Shown: piece by piece, positions 14,656-18,835 of the stretch
How positions within the stretch are numbered: the stretch's first letter is position 1
Layout of the letters: each line of letters starts with the position of its first letter
Notes under the pieces: model-generated
What the model saw: the letters and a program-made list of their open reading frames with translations, nothing else
Told to the model about the DNA's origin: nothing
Databases searched by the model: none
From: Mariprofundaceae bacterium
GTDB taxonomy: Bacteria > Pseudomonadota > Zetaproteobacteria > Mariprofundales > Mariprofundaceae
Reading direction: 5' to 3'
Length of the DNA stretch: 18,835 nucleotides
NCBI GenBank assembly: GCA_015488125.1
Contig: WFOJ01000038.1
Span: forward strand, 1-18,835
Translations under genes and position numbers: made by a program

Positions 14656-16108
14656 AGGCCTCGCGAGCGGCCAAAATCAGGTTTTCAGCCTCATCAACCG
14701 TCAGCGATTCAATATTCTCAAGATCATCTATTGCCGCATCGGCCAGTTGTTCCAGCGTTTCGATACCATTGGCCCGCAGCTCTTCTGCGACTTCGTCACG
14801 CATGCTCGCCAGAGCGGAAAGCGGCTGCGCTACCTCATGCACCTGGTCTGCCTCATCCAGTGCATTGCCCAGTAGCTGGTTACGTGCATGATTTTGCAAG
14901 ACAGCAGCATCCTCAATGCCCTCGACAGCAGCCAGGTCAGCCTCCGCACAATAAGCAAGGTCCTCAAGGCTCATAAAACCCTCGGCCACGAGTCTGGCCG
15001 CCACCTCGGCATCAAGCGCCAGTTGCTCCATGAACAGCGCTTTTGCAGATTCACTTTCCTCGCTGCGTTTTTCCTCTTCTTCGCCGGTGGTCATGATTTC
15101 AATATCCCAGCCTGTCAACTCCGTTGCCAGCCGTACATTCTGCCCGCGACGGCCAATGGCGATGGCCAGGTTATCTTCAGCGACGGCGACTTCGATAATG
15201 CCGCTTTCCTCATCCACCAGTACGCGCTCAATTTCCGCCGGCGCCAGCGCATTGACCACGAATGTTACGGGATCTTCAACCCACTCAATGATATCAATCC
15301 GTTCGCCATGAAGCTCATTCACCACCGCCTGCACCCGCGCACCGCGCACACCGACACACGAGCCCACTGGATCAATGCCCGGATCGTTTGATATCACGGC
15401 AATTTTACTGCGTGATCCCGGATCCCTGGCGATTGCCTGAATGGTAATCAAACCATCCTGAATTTCCGGTACTTCCTGTTCAAAAAGGCGTTGCAGCATG
15501 CCTGCATCCGTGCGCGAAAGAAACAGCACAGGCCCCTTGTTTTGAGCGCGAACTTCACGCAGATAGGCGCGCACACGATCGCCCTGACGGTAGGTTTCAC
15601 GCGGGATCTGGTCTTCACGGTACATGACGCCTTCAGCGTGACCAAGATCAAGATACACCGTATTACGCTCAACCCGTTTAACAATACCGGTGATCAGTTC
15701 GCCCAACCGAGGTTCGAATTCTTCAACAATGCGTGCCCGTTCAGCTTCACGGATTTTCTGGTTAATTACCTGTTTGGCAGCTTGCGCTGCAATACGCCCC
15801 ATCGGGATCGGTGGCAGCTCATCCTTGAATACCGTTCCTAGCTCTGCTTCTGGCTGGCGTTGACGGGCATCTTCAAGGCTGATTTCATTTTCCTCGTCTT
15901 CTACTTCCTCAACAACGGTGATGACGTGAAACAGCTGAATTTCTCCGCTGTGACGGTCAATGGTAACAGCCAGCTCCTTATTGGGATAAGTGCGCCTGGC
16001 TGCCGTTTTCAGCGCCTGTTCCATCGCTTCCAGCACCAGCTCCCGGTCAACGGCTTTTTCCCTGGCGACAGCATCCGCCACATGCAGCATTTCTACATTT
16101 GTTCCCAT
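14633..16108 (-). CDS. nusA: Transcription termination/antitermination factor NusA
   Basis: Binds RNA polymerase and nascent RNA, modulating pausing, termination and antitermination. From the ATG at 16108 it is 491 aa, close to the E. coli 495. Order: an N-terminal polymerase-binding domain (1-130, DRELVLEAMEQALKTAARR); an S1 domain (about 136-205, LITGIVKRVERNTVYLDLG); KH1 (about 250, CVGVRGARVQAVVNELHG); KH2 (about 320, AIGRRGQNVRLATELTGW); and two C-terminal helix-hairpin-helix repeats, ending ENIESLTVDEAENLI. The two repeats match the NusA of gamma-type proteobacteria. The start lies one base after the rimP stop with GGGG five bases upstream. An internal ATG at 16090 is a less likely start. 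NusA often autoregulates this operon through its leader. Confidence 0.98.
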   Translation of the reverse strand: MGTNVEMLHVADAVAREKAVDRELVLEAMEQALKTAARRTYPNKELAVTIDRHSGEIQLFHVITVVEEVEDEENEISLEDARQRQPEAELGTVFKDELPPIPMGRIAAQAAKQVINQKIREAERARIVEEFEPRLGELITGIVKRVERNTVYLDLGHAEGVMYREDQIPRETYRQGDRVRAYLREVRAQNKGPVLFLSRTDAGMLQRLFEQEVPEIQDGLITIQAIARDPGSRSKIAVISNDPGIDPVGSCVGVRGARVQAVVNELHGERIDIIEWVEDPVTFVVNALAPAEIERVLVDEESGIIEVAVAEDNLAIAIGRRGQNVRLATELTGWDIEIMTTGEEEEKRSEESESAKALFMEQLALDAEVAARLVAEGFMSLEDLAYCAEADLAAVEGIEDAAVLQNHARNQLLGNALDEADQVHEVAQPLSALASMRDEVAEELRANGIETLEQLADAAIDDLENIESLTVDEAENLILAAREACGWFDET

Positions 16109-16109
16109 G

Positions 16110-16601
16110 TTAACCCCGTTTCTTTTTGCTTCGGCGCGATACACTGCTCCAGTCAATCGCCCGAATCACCCGACGCAGGCCGGACTGTGGCCATGAATGT
16201 TCGCGTCCCTGCCGATCTTCCAGATACACGCATGCCCCACGCAACCCCAGGTTGCGGCCTTCAACAGCCTCGCCTTCATATGGTTCAACGCGAATCCAGT
16301 CGCCAGCATAGCGTGTAAAATCAGCCTCGTTCAGCAACGGCCAATCCAACCCGGGTGAGCTAACTTCCAGGTTGAATGTGCCCTGAATCAGATCTTCCAC
16401 ATCAAGTTGTAACGAAAGCGCCCGGCTAACCTGCTCCAGCTCGTTTGTTTCAATGCCACCGCGACGATCCAGAAACACCCGCAACGTTTTTTTGCCTTTG
16501 CCATTGCCAACCAGTGAAACCTTCAGGATCTCAATACCCGATTCTTCCACAATCGGTTCAAGTAGTTCCCTTACGCGATTTTCAACGCCATATTCAGACA
16601 A
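16110..16601 (-). CDS. rimP: Ribosome maturation factor RimP
   Basis: Needed for maturation of the 30S subunit. The 163-residue reading has the RimP pattern: RVRELLEPIVEESGIEILKVSL, TLRVFLDRRGGIETNELEQVSRALS, then GTFNLEVSSPGLDWPLLNEADFTRYAGDWIRV, with the conserved E-V-S-S-P-G-L-D-R/W segment. I chose the TTG at 16601 because GAGG stands seven bases upstream (GAGGAAGAAACTTG). The ATG at 16616 adds five residues and has no visible ribosome-binding site. The frame is open further upstream to 16790, but that part is non-homologous leader DNA. It is the first gene of the long minus-strand cluster. Confidence 0.93.
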   Translation of the reverse strand: MSEYGVENRVRELLEPIVEESGIEILKVSLVGNGKGKKTLRVFLDRRGGIETNELEQVSRALSLQLDVEDLIQGTFNLEVSSPGLDWPLLNEADFTRYAGDWIRVEPYEGEAVEGRNLGLRGACVYLEDRQGREHSWPQSGLRRVIRAIDWSSVSRRSKKKRG

Positions 16602-16681
16602 GTTTCTTCCTCGCATGGTGGCATCAGCTAGCAGCGTTGCAGCAGCAATTACTGCCCTGACTGCGTGCCATCCCCGCCTAT

Positions 16682-16712
16682 AAAAACAAAAAGCGAGCCG
16701 GAACACCTCTCG
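16682..16712 (-). terminator. Possible intrinsic terminator in the rimP leader
   Basis: A short stem CGAG/CTCG with an inner GG/CC pair and TGTT loop is followed by CTTTTTGTTTTT on the minus strand. The stem is weak, so it may act only conditionally as part of the leader switch. Confidence 0.4.
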
Positions 16713-16760
16713 ACGCAAACATTGAACGCGTCTGCCGGAGAGGCTTCCGAAGCTCACCTC
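16682..16760 (-). promoter_or_regulatory. Attenuator-like leader of rimP-nusA operon
   Basis: Read on the minus strand, three hairpins overlap so that only alternating ones can form together. The first is at 16740-16760 (GAGG...CCTC around CTT-CGG-AAG). The second is at 16706-16743 (CCTCTC, a 5-base bulge, GACGC, an 11-base loop, GCGTC, GAGAGG). The third is at 16694-16712 (CGAG-A-GG-TGTT-CC-GG-CTCG), followed directly by a U-rich tract (16682-16692). The third looks like a modest intrinsic terminator about 65 bases before rimP, and the second is the antiterminator. Pairing was found by eye; no folding energy was calculated. Confidence 0.5.
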
Positions 16761-16835
16761 GAAAAAGTGGGGGCGTATGCTATAGAGCAAGCACCCAATA
16801 GCAAGTGCGCATTCAGATCAATACATTCCCTATGC

Positions 16836-16854
16836 ATTCACAGAATTCGTGAAT
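16836..16854. promoter_or_regulatory. Perfect inverted repeat, candidate operator
   Basis: ATTCAC-AGAATTC-GTGAAT is a 19-bp inverted repeat with 6-bp perfect arms. It lies about 220 bp upstream of rimP, between repeat copy D and the leader hairpins. The size and symmetry suit a dimeric regulator, but no regulator gene is nearby and I do not recognise the motif. No clear -35/-10 pair was found around it. Confidence 0.3.
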
Positions 16855-16895
16855 ATCTGTCCCTCACGTTGTCGACTACATCTGCACCCCTCCTA

Positions 16896-17056
16896 GGAGT
16901 CTGTCGGACTTGGATCAATCTACTACGAAAAACCGGATATTGGCCAAATATTCGCCCTGTTTTTGTTAAATAGCGCTGCTATTCTCCGCCAACAGATCGT
17001 ATATTTGACTCAATCCCGCTATTTCTCGTAACGATTGCCAAAGTCCGACAGACTCC
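16896..17056 (-). repeat. MITE-like repeat, copy D (full length, inverted)
   Basis: 161 bp in opposite orientation to the other copies, from GGAGTCTGTCGGACTT to AAGTCCGACAGACTCC. It keeps the central AATAGC-GCT-GCTATT inverted repeat. TA precedes it and TG follows. It lies between the DUF481 stop (25 bp away) and the rimP upstream region, so it separates two same-strand transcription units. I see no gene in 16617-17080. Confidence 0.9.
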
Positions 17057-17080
17057 TGGCCACACCGGCAAACCTTGTTC

Positions 17081-17800
17081 TCACGGAAAACTGTACACCA
17101 GATTAACAGATGTTTCGCTATCCGTGCGCCTGAAACCTGCCACAGGTTTGGTGTTGGTATGGGTTTTATACCCCAGTCTGATCATCAGGGTATGACCTAA
17201 TTTATTGCTCATTGTTGTGGTGGTTTCATAAACCGTGCCTTTTTTGCCAAACTCTGATTCAACATCCTCCGCAAAAGCCACTGCCGGGCTGACTTGCCAT
17301 GTGGCATGAAGCGCACCACGTCCGATGGTGTCCGTCTCTTTCCGTTTGCTGTTCAGACGACCTTGACGTGGTCCCAGCCCCAGTTCCATGTTGGCCTGAA
17401 GACGGTCATTGTGCAAAAACTGATAACCAACGCCCAGTGTTTCACTGATACGATGATCGTAACCGCTGAAGCGATCTTTGTCATATTCCAGCGCCATCAA
17501 AACATACAGGTACTGATTGACGTTGTAACGCCCTTCAACATTCGCTTTATAGCGTTCGCTGCTGGTAACACCCCGATCTGAGACCGAAGTTGCCGTCCCG
17601 CCAAGCGAAAATTTCCATGCGTTGAGGATATAAACGACTTTGAGTGTGCCATTCAGTGTGCGTGTCTGGGTATTTCCCAATGTTTGCAGGCCTCCCAATT
17701 CGGCCTCGCCACGCCAGTGAGATTTCTCATCAGCACAACAAGGGGCAATGACAATACTGATTGCAAGTATCATTCCCCCTATGAACCGGGCCACTTTCAT
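17081..17800 (-). CDS. DUF481 outer-membrane beta-barrel protein
   Basis: DUF481 proteins (YdiY-like, described as salt-induced outer-membrane proteins) are predicted small beta-barrels with unknown function. The ATG at 17800 gives 239 aa with a typical signal peptide (MKVARFIGGMILAISIVIAP, then CCADEKSHW). Alternating aromatic/polar strands follow: WRGEAELGGLQTLGNTQTRTLNG (the conserved G-x-x-x-T-x-G-N-T-x-T start of DUF481), YNVNQYLYVLMALEYDKDRFSGYDHRISE, GVGYQFL, and a final strand SVNLVYSF. An in-frame ATG at 17815 is an equally possible start, and the frame continues to 17977 with no signal-peptide logic. The gene stands alone between intergenic regions. The cysteine pair at the cleavage site is not a standard lipobox. 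Confidence 0.85.
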   Translation of the reverse strand: MKVARFIGGMILAISIVIAPCCADEKSHWRGEAELGGLQTLGNTQTRTLNGTLKVVYILNAWKFSLGGTATSVSDRGVTSSERYKANVEGRYNVNQYLYVLMALEYDKDRFSGYDHRISETLGVGYQFLHNDRLQANMELGLGPRQGRLNSKRKETDTIGRGALHATWQVSPAVAFAEDVESEFGKKGTVYETTTTMSNKLGHTLMIRLGYKTHTNTKPVAGFRRTDSETSVNLVYSFP

Positions 17801-18169
17801 CGTCTGTACGCTCATCGTGCAGTATTCATTCATTGATTCATCCATTGTCATCTGTAAAAACAGATCAGGCGTACAATGTATGAAAACACAACGACTGTGC
17901 AAGCAGTTGATGATAAGACGGATGTCGCCACCACATGATGTATGACATAATGTGCCATGCGATTTGTTTTTGGACATTATCCGCCGGAAAAAACAGTATT
18001 GCCGCCTGCCTGGTGAGGCTCAGAAATCAATATGCCAGCCTGCTTGACTTACTATCTGCGCTGAAGCAACCGTCTCGCACAGCCATGACACGGTCTGCCG
18101 CTGATAAAAACATCTTGGCTTTTCAGCATATTGATGTCCGGGATCACCCTATACTCCATTGCGTACCTA
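17801..18169. other. Intergenic region upstream of DUF481 and gcvPA; no supported gene
   Basis: About 370 bp between the divergent starts of the DUF481 gene and the repeat before gcvPA. One plus-strand frame of 90 codons (17935-18207) runs into the repeat and has no recognisable protein features, so I do not call it. TATACT at 18150-18155 resembles a -10 element for gcvPA, but the TTGATG in front of it is only 13 bp away. No glycine-riboswitch core is visible. Confidence 0.45.
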
Positions 18170-18330
18170 GGAGTCTGTCGGACTTTGGCAATCGTCACGA
18201 GAAATAGCGGGATTGAGCCAAATATGCGACCTGTTGGCGGTAAGTAGCAGCGCTATTTAACAAAAACAGGGCGAAGATTTGGCCAATATCCGGTTTTTCG
18301 TCGTAGATTGATCAAAGCCCGACAGACTCC
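18170..18330 (+). repeat. MITE-like repeat, copy E (full length, 161 bp)
   Basis: The best-preserved copy: its terminal inverted repeats GGAGTCTGTCGGACTTTG and CAAAGCCCGACAGACTCC match at 17 of 18 positions. The core AATAGC-like repeat is present as GTAGC-AGC-GCTATT. TA precedes it and CG follows, so a target duplication is not visible. It ends 26 bp before the gcvPA start codon, so it lies within the gcvPA leader if the promoter is upstream. Confidence 0.9.
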
Positions 18331-18356
18331 CGGCATCGTGCGCCAGAGGAACAGGA

Positions 18357-18835
18357 ATGCGATACCTTCCCCATACCGGGGCTGACCGTGCGGCCATGCT
18401 TAAACGCATTGGCGCAGGTGATATTAACGCCCTTTTTGCCGATATTCCGGCACAGTTTCATCTGCAACCGGGCAGTCTTGCACTGCCTGCGGCCAAAAGT
18501 GAGGCGGCCATTGTCCGCGAATTCACCAAAGCAGCCGAACAAAACCGTCATGCTGCCAGCCACCGCTGCTTTTTAGGCGGCGGCACCTATCATCATTTTA
18601 TTCCGGCAGTGGTGGATTACGTCATTTCCCGTGGTGAATTTCTGACGGCCTACACCCCGTATCAACCTGAAATTTCGCAGGGCACGTTGCAGGCCTTATT
18701 CGAATTTCAGACCATGGTTGCCCGCCTGCTTGGCATGGATATTTCCAACGCCTCCATGTATGACGCGGCAACCAGCGTGGCTGAGGCTGCCCTGATGGCC
18801 CGGCGCGTGACCCGATGCCGCCGCGTCATCGCCGC
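18357..18835 (+). CDS. gcvPA: Glycine dehydrogenase (decarboxylating) subunit 1, 5' part
   Basis: First subunit of the split, PLP-dependent P-protein of the glycine cleavage system, which decarboxylates glycine and passes the aminomethyl group to the H-protein. The frame has no stop before the window end, so it is partial (159 of roughly 445 residues). The N-terminus MRYLPHTGADRAAMLKRIG, then DINALFADIP, CFLGGGTYHHFIPAVV and FLTAYTPYQPEISQGTLQAL, then FEFQTMVARLLGMDISNASM, follow the GcvPA pattern closely. The PLP lysine is on the partner subunit in this class. The ATG has AGAGGA six bases upstream. gcvPB would be expected downstream, outside the window. Confidence 0.96.
   Translation, partial: MRYLPHTGADRAAMLKRIGAGDINALFADIPAQFHLQPGSLALPAAKSEAAIVREFTKAAEQNRHAASHRCFLGGGTYHHFIPAVVDYVISRGEFLTAYTPYQPEISQGTLQALFEFQTMVARLLGMDISNASMYDAATSVAEAALMARRVTRCRRVIA

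Noticed and set aside
16602..16790. N-terminal extension of RimP to 16790
   Set aside because: The extension would cover the leader hairpins and U-rich tract and is not RimP-like; a good ribosome-binding site stands before 16601.
16620..16890. tRNA gene upstream of rimP, as with metY in E. coli
   Set aside because: GTTCAAT occurs in a hairpin loop, but its stem does not fit a T-arm and there is no acceptor or anticodon arm.
17935..18207. 90-codon plus-strand open frame upstream of gcvPA
   Set aside because: It ends inside repeat copy E, has no ribosome-binding site or recognisable domain, and lies in promoter DNA between divergent genes.
18000..18356. Glycine riboswitch before gcvPA
   Set aside because: I looked for the conserved paired aptamer cores and found none; a covariance-model scan would settle it.
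1..18835. CRISPR array, phage, defence or biosynthetic system
   Set aside because: No regularly spaced direct repeats and no hallmark genes; all long frames belong to housekeeping or metabolic families.

Overview
The window looks like an ordinary stretch of chromosome from a Gram-negative proteobacterium with mid-range GC. Evidence for this is an isolated family-4 uracil-DNA glycosylase, SSB, a glycogen synthase/ROK sugar kinase pair, a classic rimP-nusA-ylxR-infB-rbfA-nrnA-truB operon, glmU, rlmE, a periplasmic five-heme cytochrome c, a DUF481 outer-membrane protein, and the split-type glycine dehydrogenase subunit GcvPA. Split gcvPA, nrnA inside the infB operon, a YlxR protein with an L7Ae-like tail, glgA and a multiheme cytochrome together would fit a zetaproteobacterium such as Mariprofundus, but this is a guess from gene content and cannot be proved here.

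Layout. 1-539 (minus): 5' part of a family-4 UDG, cut by the window edge. 540-899: two tandem copies of a MITE-like repeat. 899-1399 (minus): ssb, whose stop codon is completed by the repeat terminus. 1521-4182 (plus): acyP-glgA-ROK kinase, three genes joined by overlapping stops and starts. 4189-4253: fragment of the same repeat between convergent genes. 4265-16601 (minus): a run of twelve genes with almost no spacing. Read in transcription order they are rimP, nusA, ylxR, infB, rbfA, nrnA, truB, a DUF2726/zinc-finger protein, glmU, rlmE, a pentaheme cytochrome and cobU. 16602-16895: leader and promoter region of that run, with an attenuator-like set of mutually exclusive hairpins and a perfect inverted repeat. 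16896-17056: a full repeat copy in inverted orientation. 17081-17800 (minus): DUF481 protein. 17801-18169: divergent intergenic DNA without a convincing gene. 18170-18330: another full repeat copy. 18357-end (plus): gcvPA, cut by the window edge.

Function. The long minus-strand cluster joins transcription elongation/antitermination (nusA), ribosome assembly (rimP, rbfA, rlmE), translation initiation (infB), tRNA pseudouridylation (truB) and nanoRNA turnover (nrnA). Cell-wall precursor synthesis (glmU) and two less expected passengers (cytochrome, cobU) lie at its 3' end. The plus-strand trio concerns storage polysaccharide and sugar phosphorylation.

No CRISPR array, phage, toxin-antitoxin, defence or secondary-metabolite system was found. 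The observations most worth following are the 161-bp repeat family (five copies in 19 kb, no transposase in view), the attenuator-like leader of rimP-nusA, the linker repeats of IF2, and a small DUF2726/topoisomerase-zinc-finger protein embedded in the housekeeping operon.
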